From Sepiola atlantica (lineage: Eukaryota; Mollusca; Cephalopoda; Sepiida; Sepiolidae): DNA of 64,000 bases. Position numbers and translations under genes: made by a program. The first letter of the stretch is position 1. Each line of letters starts with the position of its first letter. The notes beneath the pieces are model-generated. The model saw only the letters and a program-made list of their open reading frames with translations, made no database searches and had not been told where the DNA came from. Location of the stretch: the NCBI GenBank assembly GCA_963556195.1, contig OY744544.1, positions 42,690,984 through 42,754,983 of the forward strand, read 5' to 3'. Of the stretch, positions 1-10,872 are shown piece by piece.

Positions 1-120
1 CTCAGTTGCTCACCAATATAAAGACGTTGCTGCAACAAGACAGATGGCAGAGACTTTAGGTAGAGGTGTTGGCGAAGAATGAAAGTTGGGACATGGTCGA
101 CCCGTCGGCAAAGAAAGTTT
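1..120. repeat. Dispersed repeat fragment, also at 59.7 kb
   Basis: The stretch shares a diverged block with 59705-59790: AGAGACT, then TAGGTAGAGG versus CAGGTTGAGG, then GTGGAGAA-like. The plus strand of both gives a similar broken reading (…WQRLQVE… then AKNE or VENN), so it may be the tail of a transposable-element ORF. On the minus strand there is a pyrimidine-rich CAG acceptor-like site near base 30. I do not use it as an exon because the block is repeated. Confidence 0.35.
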
Positions 121-982
121 ACTCAAATATTTTAACAAATTAGTTCCTGCATAATTTTTATCCTTAACCCAATTATATCTAATGTACATATAGGTTAGGT
201 TAGAATTAAAAACAATTTTTTTTTACATATAGCGGCTCACTATGTTTCTAAAAGGAGCAGTAATAATAATACCAAGAATAGTATAGGTCCACTATGATAA
301 TTCAAACCTTTTCTATATTAGTACATTTCTTGAGGTGGACAAAACAAGTTACTATGAGAGAGAAATATATTTTAAATAATGATAAGTTACATGTTTTAAT
401 TTTATTTATTTGACAAGGTGCAGCATAAAGTTTATTTTATTAAATGGAAAAGAACTAAACATTTTTGGACAGTCTCAGTCTTATGTGATTTGTACTTCAT
501 ATAATACTTAATTTGAATTTTTTTTACAATTGGAGCTGCGTTATGTTAAATCTACTATTTGATGATTTATAACAGGAGATAATGGATAAACAATTGTATA
601 TTGGTTTAAATAAGATAGCCATAGAAGAAGTTGAAAGTGTGGTTGAAATCTGCCATGTTTGTGAAAAGATCATTTTGATAATCGTTTATTTTAATTGAAA
701 CTTTGTATTTTAGTATTATCAGCAAGCAATTTTCTAATATTAGCATGATTTGGATGTTTACTGTTTAAATGTTGAACTGCACCATGAGATGATAAATGAC
801 ATGTGAGTTGTGGAATAAACAAGATTATTTTAGTTTATAAACTCAATATCTGAAGAAGTTTATTTTATGAGGAAAATGTAATATTAAGAACATTTTCACA
901 AAATCATGATTTTCATCCCCTCCCCCTCAGTTATATTTTCTTTTATCAAGGATACATATATGCAGCAAAAAGTCAAAGAAAA

Positions 983-1076
983 TATCTGTATGTGTATATA
1001 TCGAAATATCTGTATGTGTATATATTGAAATATCTGTATGTGTATATATTGAAATATCTGTATGTGTGCATATTGT
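983..1076. repeat. 24-bp minisatellite, 4 copies
   Basis: Four head-to-tail copies of a unit containing ATATCTGTATGTGTATATAT. It lies just inside the intron that follows the giant exon. In the minus frame it reads as a run of I-H-I-Q-I-F-Q-Y, which makes the open frame continue artificially past the splice donor at 1115. Confidence 0.85.
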
Positions 1077-1115
1077 GTAAATGAGTTAGTAAACATCATG
1101 ATTAGTCTTACATAC

Positions 1116-3553
1116 CTAAGAGATGATGGCTCATCATCACTGTGGTAACTCCCCGGTGGGGATGGAGACGGTAGTCTCAGCTCCCCGCTCACTCTAGAAC
1201 TTCGGTCGGATGAATTGAGTTCCTGACCCATTATGTCAGCTTCCCATTCTTGTAAATGGGAATTTCTTGAGCGTCCACTCTGCGGACTAGATTCCACTGG
1301 GCATTCGGTCAGCCACCTTGAGACCTCCTCGGCTTCAGTCTCATCGAGATTGTTTCTCGTTTGAGACTCGTGAGGATGGCCACCACTAGAATTGGAAGTA
1401 TCTAAGTGTCTGCCAGGACTACCAAAACTGTTATCCGTCACACGCGTGTTGACATGAGAATGAGGAGTGTAAGGACTGTTTGAGGTTTTCACCTGAGTAG
1501 CAAAATGAGGGCCAGACGTACGCATGGGCTTGGCTGGCCCCGGAAGAGAAGTCTTTCGATAATGTGGAGAATGAGATGTTTCTAGATCCCTTGGCAGGGC
1601 GGAATTTATTGGAACTGAATGCATGCTTGAATTTTCTTCCTTCTGTCTCGGGACAGAATTTATTAAATGGAGTTCTGGGTCTTTGGAGAGGTTTGCAGGA
1701 GGTTTAATAAAATAGGGTTCAAAATCAATTACAGGATTATGTTTGGGTTCATGGTCCCTCCAATGAGTTATTGAATGTGATGTATAATGTTGATCCCTTT
1801 GACGACTTGAAGGGATGGAATTCGATACTTGGTCTCTTCTTCGGCCAGAAGGAGCAGAAACTGGTTCTTGATGGCTCCACCGATTATTAGGGGCACAAAC
1901 ATGGTATTCGTTTCTTCTTCGTCCTGAGGGAGGAATGCTGCTATTAGATTCCATATTTCTTGGATGACCAGTAGTGTTTGAATGTATGCTACAATGAGAT
2001 CGTGTATCCCTATGGTGTCCTGAGGAGACTAAATGAAGTTCCTGCTCCTTTGACCGACTGACAGAAACAGAATGTGGTTTAGGGTCATCTGTTTGAACAG
2101 AAGAGACCGAGTGTTGCTCCTGATCCCTTAATCTACCATAAGAAGGAGAATGTGATTCTGGGTTTCTGGAATGACCAATATGGACCAAATGCCCTTCTTG
2201 ATCCCTGGACTTGTGGGCCGAGTGCCCTTCTTGATCCCGAGACCTGTGGGCCGAGTGACCGTCTTGATCCCGAGACCTGTGGGCCGAGTGACCGTCTTGA
2301 TCCCGAGACCTGTGGGACGAGTGACCGTCTTGATCCCGAGACCTGTGGGCCGAGTGACCGTCTTGATCCCGAGACCTGTGGGCCGAGTGACCATCTTGAT
2401 CCCGAGACCTGTGGGCCGAGTGACCGTCTTGATCCCGAGACCTGTGAACAGCGTGACCGTCTTGATCCCGAGACCTATGGGCCGAGTGACCGTCTTGATC
2501 CCGGGATCTGTGGGCCGAATGCCCTTCTTGATCCCTGGACCCATGGCCAGAGTGTCCTTCTTGATCTCTAGACCTGTGGGCTGAGTGTCCTTCTTGATCC
2601 CGGGATCTGTGAGCTGAATGTCCTTCTTCATCTCTGATCCTATGGACTGAATGTCCTTCTTGGTCTCTGGACCTACAATTCAAGAGGTCTTCTTGTTGTT
2701 CTCTAGACAGACACGGAGAAACAGGCGAGTTTTTATCCCTTAACTGAACAGAAGACAATGAATGTGGTTCTTGGTTGCTTGGCTCAGCCAAAGAGACTGA
2801 ATTGATTTCCTGATCCCTTGGCCGATATGAACCTGAATATGTCTCTTCATTCATCAACTGAACAGCAGGGATTGAATGTGATTCTTCATTTCTATAATGG
2901 TCAGAAGAGGATGGATGAGGTTCTTGGTCTCTTGAATGACCAAAGGAGAGAGAATTAATTTTGTGGTCCCTTAATCGGACAGGGGAGGCTGTTGATAATT
3001 CTTTAAGGTCTTTTGTCTGATTATAAGGGACTGAATGTGGTTCCTGGTTCAACGACTGACCAGAAGACGTTTCACAGTCCTTTGGAAAACTGGAAGGAAT
3101 AGAATTTGTAACTTTGTCATTTAATTTATCACAATAGACAGCGGATGATTCAAGGTCTTCCGAGTGACCGGAAGACACTAAATGTGATTCATGATCCCTT
3201 GGCTGACCAGAAGGAACAGAGTGTCGGTCTTGGCCTTTCAAACGGCTAGAGGATGCTGAACGCGGTTCACGAACTCTTGACCGGGCAGAAGGGACTGAAT
3301 GGCGTTTTGGCTCTTGTGGGTGTGCAGAAGAGATTGGACATTGTTCTTGATCCCTCAACTGAGCAGAAGGGATTTCTTGGTCCCTTGACCAGCTGGAAAG
3401 TGATGTGGGGGTGACCAAATGTGAATGATTATGCGGGGTGGTCGCATTGTCATGCTGTACTCTGCTCAGAGAAGTTCCGGTTTCAGATGATGGTGAAGAC
3501 TGCCTGGTTTGCATCTCAGCCATGCTTCGAGGTCGAATTCTTTCACCGCTCAT
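1116..3553 (-). CDS. Giant disordered exon of a CCDC50-like gene
   Basis: Open for 812 codons plus two bases. The left edge is a strong donor (AG|GTATGTAAG, intron from 1115). The right edge is a CAG acceptor at 3556-3554 immediately before ATG AGC. The phase-0 start matches the exons at 26.6 and 46.3 kb; the phase-2 end requires a further exon before base 1. The product is rich in Ser, Arg, His, Asp, Gln and Glu, with no signal peptide, membrane segment or fold that I recognise. Residues about 293-457 are 15 copies of an 11-residue unit (HRSRDQDGHSA type). The flanks are older degenerate repeats of roughly 16 residues around RDQExHS. The last 75 residues are less repetitive (SRWLTECP, LQEWEADIMGQEL) and may be the conserved part. 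The ATG could also be a translation start if the acceptor is unused. The exon is very probably real; its membership of the CCDC50-like gene is inferred from phase, strand and order. Confidence 0.72.
2183..2677 (-). repeat. 33-bp coding tandem repeat, 15 copies
   Basis: In-frame 33-bp units encode HRSRDQ(D/E)GHSA with few substitutions (for example HRIRDEEGHSA and HGSRDQEGHSA at the N-terminal side). Because the period is a multiple of three, other frames on both strands also stay open, producing false ORFs. Central units are more alike than edge units, as expected for unequal exchange in the middle of the array. Confidence 0.95.
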
Positions 3554-4170
3554 CTGCAATTAGCCAGAAGCCACTCGGTAATAGAAATACTTTTTTAGTA
3601 GCAATGACATACAATGGGTTTAGTAACACTGCTAGACTAAAGGCTAATCCTTATAAGGTTAGTACTTTTTCGGTCAATCATAAATTGAAATAAAAATGCT
3701 TAAAAGATAAAAATTTAATAAAAATTCTGTAGCGCTGTAAAAGTAAGACAATGACGCAGAAAAAAAGTAAAAAGATGACAATGATGATCATTCATGAAAA
3801 GGAGGCAGCTTCAAAAAGAAAGTAAATTGCGGTTAGGTGAATTAAGCGTCTTCTTCAAGGATGTCTTCTTTGGACAATTCTGCTGTCAAGAGGAATAACA
3901 TTTCTAACGCACAGAAAAAAAAAACAATTAAAAAAAGCCGCTTTTTGTTAAGTATATATATTTTAATTTAATGAAATCTTCAAGTAGATACAATGTATTT
4001 AGCAGGAAGGCCAAATTTTTATGTATTTATATATAAATTTATATCAACCAGATATACGAACTGCAACTTGTGAAATCTACAATGAAATAAACATCAGAGA
4101 AAAAAAAAAAGCAGACCCTCAATAGTCTGTGTCTATGGTTAATATAGATGTCTATATAAATATATTATGT

Positions 4171-4382
4171 ATTATGCTGCTGTTTTTATGTTAATGTTTG
4201 TGCAGGTAATATCAAGTAAACAATTTATTTAGTCGATGTGGAATAACACAAAGCAAAATATGAGATTCATACATTTTTTGCTTTTTGTTATTCTTTGTTT
4301 ATTTCCAACTTTGCAAACTAAAACCATTTATTTAATGATATTACCCAAACATTAGCAAAAAGCAAAAAGCAGAATAATACGT
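4171..4382. repeat. Imperfect inverted repeat
   Basis: The left arm at 4171-4240 (ATTATGCTGCTG… AATGTTTGTG… GGTAATATCA) pairs with the reverse complement of 4319-4382 (TGATATTACCC… GCAGAATAAT). Arms are about 60 bp with a short spacer. It looks like an old palindromic MITE; no TSD is assigned. Confidence 0.6.
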
Positions 4383-4542
4383 AACATAATGTTTGAAATA
4401 AATTGCAATATTAAAACATACATAAATTTAAAAAAAAAAACCGGATCTTTCTATTAAATACAATGTATCTACTTTAAGAATGCTTCAATAAATAAAATAT
4501 GTTTGACATATTTTTTATATACATAAAAAATTTATAATATAC

Positions 4543-5127
4543 AGGATGGCTGAAAAAAAGATGCCACCGATAAAATCATGAATAAAATTCACAATCCTTG
4601 CTGGAATCCAACCATATTTGGCACAAATAAATTTTAGTCTATGCATGACTTGTCCACCAAGTTTCACTCATGAATGTCCAATAATCTTTGTTTTATCACT
4701 GTTCAGTTACCTGTGGCAGACACTTTGGCGATCGTCTCATCAGTAAGAGGTGTGATCCTGAATGGGTTTCACACTCACCGAAACTTACCCCCTCCCCGGT
4801 TTGTATTTGTGAGGTTATCTCAAACATAATGTCTATATCAAAACAATCCCCAGACAATTCCTGAATTGAAGACGGCGGCCATCTCAGCCCAAACCAGGAC
4901 AGTGCAAAGGAAGGAGCGTGTCAGAGTTATTGACAATTTTGCATGTCGTATCTACGTGTGCTTATCATTGAATGGTGATAAAACAAAGACTGTTGGACAT
5001 TCATGACTGGAACTTGGTGGACAAGTCAAGCATGAAGTTTATTTGTACCAAATATGGTTGGATTGCCGAAAAGATTGTGAATTTTCTGAATGATTCCATG
5101 GATGACATTTTTTTGAGGATGTACCAT
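4543..5127. mobile_element. TA-flanked element with about 140-bp terminal inverted repeats
   Basis: The left end ACAGGATGGCTGAAAAAAAG and the right end (reverse complement TACATGGTACATCCTC) sit beside TA. About 140 bp of each end are inverted copies: TTGGACATTCATGA… ACTTGGTGGACAAGTCA… CCAAATATGGTTGGATT. The 270-bp centre contains a broken reading (KTAAISAQTRTVQRKERVRV) that resembles no family with certainty. The TA flanks suggest a Tc1/mariner-type derivative. Confidence 0.55.
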
Positions 5128-5386
5128 GTATCTCATATATCATATATAAATTCATAAAGATTTTTAGTGATAGAAAAATATAGATTGTTTTAAAAAGAAA
5201 AGATGGAGTTGTGGATCCTAAGGACCTTTCTACCATTATATAATTAGAGGGAAATCAAAGGTAAATTAAGCTAAACTAAGTCTTATATGTAATTGAACAA
5301 AAAAGGAGGGGGTTAAGAAAAATGTAAATTTAAAAAATAAGTGATGTAATATAGGTAAAGGTGTCCGTTTATTTAGAAACGATTAT

Positions 5387-5404
5387 ATATATATATATAT
5401 ATAA

Positions 5405-5440
<36 letters not shown>
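5387..5440. repeat. (AT)n microsatellite
   Basis: Interrupted run of AT/TA dinucleotides. Similar tracts occur near 11826, 13849, 29500, 41707, 50570 and 63527. Confidence 0.95.
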
Positions 5441-5443
<3 letters not shown>

Positions 5444-5565
5444 TTTCATGTATACACATAATATTATAAGGAAATATAATATATTATGTATAGATTTTCA
5501 ATATTTACTTAAACAGTGCTCAATACGTGAGTAGAGCTATGTAGTAAGGTATGAAAATATATTTC

Positions 5566-5689
5566 TGGCAATTAAACCACACAGAGGCGTCCATGTGTTA
5601 TTCCCGTAGTGAATCGTCAGGCTAAACACTTAGCCTGACGATTCCCTACATGGATGAAACGTGGACACTTCTGTGTAGCTTAATTGCCA
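5566..5689. mobile_element. 124-bp palindromic MITE
   Basis: The outer arms begin TGGCAATTAA and end TTAATTGCCA. The centre is GAATCGTCAGGCTAA-ACAC-TTAGCCTGACGATTC. Nearly the whole element folds on itself. It abuts an (AT)n tract on the right, suggesting insertion into TA. No coding capacity. Confidence 0.75.
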
Positions 5690-5784
5690 TATATATATAT
5701 ATATATATATTTGAAAGCTTTGACAATGTTAAATAGATTTTAAATCAAAATAATTTGAATGTCAATAGTTATTAATATATTTAA

Positions 5785-6290
5785 TCTAACATACAAAGTT
5801 ATTTTGTCAGATTTTCAAAAATCAGACCCAAATAGCATTTAAGCTGTCAAATCAAACTTCTTTTCTGACAAGCCAATTTTCATTTGTTATTGTTATACCA
5901 AACGTAATTCGTTACAATTTATTCAAAAAAATACTTAGTCCGGCTCAGACGATAGGCAATGAGAAACATTTTTTAAATAATCACCTAAAAATAAACATCA
6001 GCAAAGAGAATAACTTATTTTTAATAGAGAAATATAACAGGAGTTGTCTACCTTACAACTAAAATTAGATTTCTTTTTCTGTACAAGTTTTAAAATGTGC
6101 AACAAATTAAAAAATAAAATATTCATCTTTAGCTTTACTTTGAATAAATATTGTTTTAATAAAAAAGTATTCCACTTAATTTTTAAAAAAAATTGTAGAG
6201 CTGTTTTTTATTGTTGTTTTTACGCATTTTTCTTCTACAAATTTTGGTTATTTTTGGTCAATGACTTTCAAGGTTAAAACTTTTGTAATT
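5785..6290 (+). mobile_element. Non-autonomous Helitron, family C, 3' end not found
   Basis: Starts A|TCTAACATACAAAG and shares the block GACCCAAATAGCATTTAAG, then ATTTTCATTTGTTATTGTT, with the family members at 44105 and 6935. It keeps the internal GGAGTTGTCTAC block. The hairpin and CTAG end are not seen, so the right border is approximate. Confidence 0.5.
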
Positions 6291-6437
6291 GAAAAAAAAA
6301 AACATTTGTTGTCTGCTTCTTGATTACACACACAAAGAAAGCTGTATTAATGCATCCAGTTTGGATGAATTACTTCCCTTTCATATAGGCAGAATTATGG
6401 GCGTGCTATCGAAGAAAGGGACAAGCAGAATCATTAT

Positions 6438-6934
6438 ATAGCTGTCCCTACCCGGTGTTGCCCAGGAATCATTTTAGTTGACATTTTTAAACTAAAAAAA
6501 GAAAAAATGTGTAAAGTAAGAGAAGAAAAAAAAGTTTAAACAGAAGATATATTCTCTTAAATTTTTAAGCTATTTTAGGTAATTATTTTAAATTGTCTCC
6601 ATTGTAATAATTTTACTTGCCAGAATAATTATTTTCGGAAAGCAATTGAAGCAAATTATACTTATTTTAGTGTAAAGAACATGCTGCAAGGATAAAAAAG
6701 GAATCAGTAGTTAGAATAACATGAATTGGTCAGATCCATTTCTATTTAGGTCTAACATGGAAAATCTTAATTAAATCATAAATAATATCAATATTTGACA
6801 GTGATATTTTTGCTGTTGTTCTTAATAAACGTTTAGCCCTTCATAGAAAACTTTGTCCCCAAAATCAAGAGTCTTTTCAGCCTCTGCAGAAGACAGCCAA
6901 TGAAAAGCAGCCTCATTTTAAAACTCTTGCATTA
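6438..6934 (-). mobile_element. Helitron 3' end in minus orientation
   Basis: On the minus strand the sequence ends CCTGGGCAACACCGGG, then TAGGGACAGCTAT, matching the hairpin terminus of the element ending at 7603, with CTAT in place of CTAG. The body to the right is AT-rich and its 5' border is not identified, so the right coordinate is only an upper limit. Confidence 0.4.
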
Positions 6935-7603
6935 TACTACATATAAACTTATCTTATTAGATTTTAAAAGTTGGACGTGAAAAGCATTCATTTGAGCTAA
7001 AAAAGTAAACTTTGCTTTTGACTAGCCAATTTTTTTATGTTATTGTTATACCATGTTATTGGCAATATAATAATGTTCCTCACTACAATTTAATTTTTTA
7101 AAATCACTTAGTATGGTCCGGATGACTGGTAATATGAAACATTTTAAAATAATCACCTAAAAATAAAAAAAAATTAGCTTAAACACCAATTACAAATTGA
7201 CTTCCCATAGATTTAAGATTTATCTTCAAACTTCTTTTAACAAAGAAAACGATTTCTTCTTTTCCTGGTACTGCAAATTTCGAGATTTGCTGTGGATAGA
7301 AATAAGTTAATATCGGAAACCTTTTTAATGATGATGTAGAAAAACATTTTTCGACATCAAAATTAAAAAGGTTTCATAACATAACACATCATTCGTAAAC
7401 GGTATCTTTAATCAGAAGCATAACTAAAATAATGTAATGGGGGATGGCTCATATTTTTAATTGTAGAATATTATAGGAGTTGTCTACTTTATAACTAAAA
7501 TTTAATTTATTTTTCTGTGTAAGTTTAAAAATGTGCAAACAAATAAAAATGAAAAACTAAAATGACTATTTGCTCCTGGGCAACACCGTGTAGGGACAGT
7601 TAG
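6935..7603 (+). mobile_element. Non-autonomous Helitron, family C
   Basis: The degenerate 5' end (TACTACATATAAACTTAT) aligns with the TCTAATATATAAAATTAT start at 44105. The 3' end has the hairpin-type CCTGGGCAACACCGTG followed by TAGGGACAGTTAG and then host T, as Helitrons require. The interior carries a 60-bp inverted repeat (7316-7375, GAAACCTTTTTAAT arms). No Rep/helicase coding. Confidence 0.6.
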
Positions 7604-8340
7604 TACAACATGTTTCAAAGTGCTTCAGTCCAAAAAATAATTCTAAGACGTGAGATTTGAATTCACTGACCAGATAATAATGGCAAACATTTCCAATATA
7701 GTTGTTAAAGAAAAAGAAAATTAATTGATTTTTTTAAATGTATTAATTTAACAAAAATAAAATAATCAAAACAAAGAAAATTTTTTAAAAAATCTCTTTT
7801 GCGCAACACAGGAGACAGACATTGGCTAAAATAAACATTAACAATTGCTAAGTAGAAAAACTATGAAGGGGAACAGATGATTTTTTTTTACATGATGGAA
7901 GTATATAATCATGATATGGGATTTGTAGAAATATCTGTACATGTAGATGGCTATGTTATGTATGACAAGCACAGTACAATCTCCTTCTCCAAAGTCTGGT
8001 ATCAATGAGAAGGTGAGGCAAGATAACTGACAGACTATGTAAAACGTAGGTTATACGTTAGTTTTTATCTCCTAAATGGACATTCTAACAAGATCTACAG
8101 GTCTATCGTTCTTAATCGAGTAACCCCGGGGTTGGAACCTAAACCACGTCTTTCTATTCCCCAGCATCGTGAAAAAAATAATAATAACAAAACACGCACA
8201 TACATTAAGTTTCTATTTAGTCTAGGTTTTCAGGTCCCTACATTAAAAAATTGAAGATAGCTTTTCCTCCTGTAAAATTTGAAAGTCACACACGCCATGG
8301 CAATAATGAGAGAAAGTCATGGTAAACTTTATATGTATTA

Positions 8341-8445
8341 TTTGGATAATTCGGACTATTATTCTTATCTTGGTTTTTATTTTCACAACGTTTCAGCCGA
8401 TGTAACCTCTGACCTTTTTTATGTGAATCTTTATGTTGAACTGAA
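8341..8445 (+). repeat. Arm of a dispersed inverted-repeat element
   Basis: Contains TTGGATAATTCGGACTATT, then CACAACGTTTCAGCCGATG and TAACCTCTGACC, the same order as the left arm at 61170-61235. A related right arm lies near 33250-33310. Only one arm is present here. Confidence 0.5.
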
Positions 8446-8730
8446 TTCTTTAACCAATGGAGGAAGGGGGGGGGGTTCATTCTATCAGTCATCACCCAGT
8501 AAAAGTGTTAAGTAATTATTATTATTATATTATTCTTAGTTATTATTGCCTGTAGTAAGGATTGAACCATGAACCTGTAGAAGACTATCACCGAGAACTA
8601 ATTGTTAAACAACACCTTTATTTGTAGCGCCAGGGGTCATATATCAAACGAAAGCTTTGTTACTTTGAAAGTTTGGAGCACCGAGACTTCCAAATCACCA
8701 TTAACCATCGTCTTTAACCAAATATGTATA

Positions 8731-9393
8731 TCTCTATATATAAAACTCAATGTCTGTGTGTGATGATTGTGTGTTGCCTATAGAAAGAAAGGTTAGAGAA
8801 TCTATTTAAGACCTAAACGTGTACTCGTATGTAAAATCTACTAGGGGAGGCAATGGAAGTGTTCCCAAATCTCTGAGTGCACCCCCTAAGAGGGCTATGA
8901 GGGCATAATCCCCATAAAACTTTAAATATATCCTATTTTCATTAAATTTAAATCATATGTATAAAATTTTCTGAGGAAGACAATGGAAGCGGTCTAGAAT
9001 CTTAGTGTCCTCCCAACCTAACGGAGCTCTGGGGCTGAACTTCTTTTAAAACTTAATATATCCTTTTTGATGAAATTTATATCATTATGTATAAAATTCT
9101 CCAAGAAAGACAATGGAAGTGGTCCTGAATCTCTATGTGCTTCCACCTCTAAGTGACCCATGAGGACAGAACCGCCTTAAAACTTCAAATAAGTATATCC
9201 AATTTTAATGAAATTCAAACATATGTATAAGACACTAATTCAGATAGTTTTCCAACATTTCAGCTTCTTCTGACTATATTAGGGGTTGAAACGGGATCAA
9301 ACAAAAAAAGTAATATGGTATCATGAGCAGAGTGAAAAAATACATAGTGGTGATCCTCATTCAATCCCGAGCAACGTCAGGTCTTCCTGCTAG
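8731..9393 (+). mobile_element. Complete non-autonomous Helitron, family A
   Basis: Classic borders: host A (8730), then TCTCTATATATAAAACTCAA at the 5' end. The 3' end is GAGCAACGTCAGG, then TCTTCCTGCTAG and host T (9394). The interior repeats a roughly 110-bp motif three times (GACAATGGAAGTGGTCC, TCTCTGTGTGC-like, TATGAGGGCAGAAC, CTTAAAACTT). No ORF. Related copy at 24677-25234. Confidence 0.8.
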
Positions 9394-9644
9394 TATAAGC
9401 ATAAAAAGAAACCTCTGAAAACAATCATTCAGGTATGAGTTCAACACAAAGCCGAATCAAAACAAACTTTGTGCATATAAAAAGTCTGTAGTGGAGAATA
9501 CAAAAGTGCATACAATTTTGAATATCCCACGGCTAGCTCTAATCAGTGTGATGTTGGTCACATGACTCTTTCCCACAAAAACTAGAGACAAACGGATCTT
9601 GCCTGACATCCTCTCTTTTCACTAGGTTCTTCTTATTTATGCCA

Positions 9645-9725
9645 CAAGATTGCCTGAGTAGCCTCGTCAGCATTCCCCGATGAGCGCGTCTAAGGAAGTT
9701 AGCTATAAACTATTTCCTTCCCATC
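9645..9725 (-). mobile_element. Fragment of type II U2-SINE body
   Basis: Plus-strand TTGCCTGAGTAGCCTCGTCA, then GCATTCCCCGATG and ATAAACTATTTCC, correspond to TTGCCTGGGCAGCCCCGTCG, GCATTCCCCGGTA and ATAAACTTACTCC of the element at 39401-39755. It is followed directly by a LINE 3' end. Confidence 0.5.
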
Positions 9726-9999
9726 CATACACTGTGGAGGTCCCCAGATGCCGAAGAGCTTTCTACTCCAAAAGCTTCTTTCCTCGTGCTGCTGGACTCT
9801 GGAACTCACTCCCTGCTCCCTGCTTTCCTGACGTTACTGACATGCAGAAATTTAAAACTAATGTAAACAGATATCTCGCTGCGCAGCTCCCAAACCTCCA
9901 CCCTTTGTTTTCTCAGTAGCCCTTACGTCTACAGTGGTGTCCTGCCTTGTTTGGGGTGAACTATGTCAAAAAAAAATAAAAAATAAAAAAAATAAAAAC
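9726..9999 (+). pseudogene. Non-LTR retrotransposon 3' end with poly(A)
   Basis: The reading frame gives a reverse-transcriptase C-terminal tail with the typical SFFPRAAGLWNSLPA block and a following K-x-N-V-N-R-Y-L. It stops at 9917-9919 and is followed by about 50 bp of 3' UTR and an A-rich tail with AATAAA-like repeats. Everything upstream (endonuclease, RT palm) is missing, a typical 5' truncation. A diverged copy is at 45740-45975 on the other strand. Confidence 0.7.
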
Positions 10000-10707
10000 G
10001 AGAAAGGAAAGGCAGGGAAGGGCGAATTTTCTAAAGCTTAACAGAAAAAAAAAAGACCACCACAATGGTCCAATCTCTGTCGGACTGATCGTTGAGGACG
10101 GATCCATGACTGATATGCTAGCCATATTTTCACCCATCCTATGAACACTCCTTATGTATCCATTCTCTATTCGTATATATACAACATCTTATACTTTTTA
10201 ACAATTAGTCAAAACCAAAATACATGTAGCACTCTCTCTCTCTCTTTCAGTCTTTTATAGATATATGTACATCATCTCTCGCACATCACACACCAAATAA
10301 ACGTTGTTATGTTAACTATGTTCATTACTTCAGCTTTAAAAGAAATTTTCCCTTTAAACTTCTCTCTCAATCAACTGACTCTAAAATATTATTCGCATTT
10401 ACTTACAAGGAAAATGACTGTTTGTCTTTCTTCAGATCCCGATAAGACGGATTGACCAGTGGAATACAAATTCAAAGTTTAAATTTGTATTCAACTTAAA
10501 TCGTACATTGATGAAGATATTTTTCCTGAAATGTTATATGAACTCCACCATCAAGTGACACTGAGGGCAAGTAAGATTTGTAATTTAAAAAAATCTCAAT
10601 AATAAAAGAGAAAAACTCATTTTCACTTTTGCATTTGTCTTTCTTGCTTTCAGTCCCATTTATATCCGATAGATCCCTGAATTGTAATCGTTTTCTGTAA
10701 ATTATAT

Positions 10708-10872
10708 TTGTATGAAAAAAGACAAAAGGAAAAACAAATTAAGCACAGGAAGAAATCATTAAAAAACAGAGATTTACTGTTTTTATTCGGATCAACGAAC
10801 AAAACCAATAAATTTCTTGTTTTTAATGATTTCTTCCTGTGTTTAATTTGTTTTTTCTTCTTCATACATTCT
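10708..10872. repeat. Inverted repeat with about 65-bp arms
   Basis: Left arm TGTATGAAAAAAGAC… CACAGGAAGAAATCATTAAA pairs with right arm TTTAATGATTTCTTCCTGTG… TTCATACA. The spacer is about 35 bp. Opposite-strand ORFs here are by-products of the symmetry. Confidence 0.8.

Noticed and set aside
1..30. Possible terminal exon after a CAG acceptor on the minus strand
   Set aside because: The block is repeated at 59.7 kb, so it is more likely transposon sequence. The exon would be only 9 codons.
896..1115. C-terminal extension of the giant ORF (I-H-I-Q-I-F repeats)
   Set aside because: It lies past a consensus GTATGTAAG donor and is translation of the 24-bp minisatellite.
2128..2631. Long ORFs on both strands over the 33-bp repeat (167, 139 and 137 codons)
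   Set aside because: They exist only because a 33-bp repeat without stops in one unit keeps every such frame open. The minus frame with matching splice sites is the real one.
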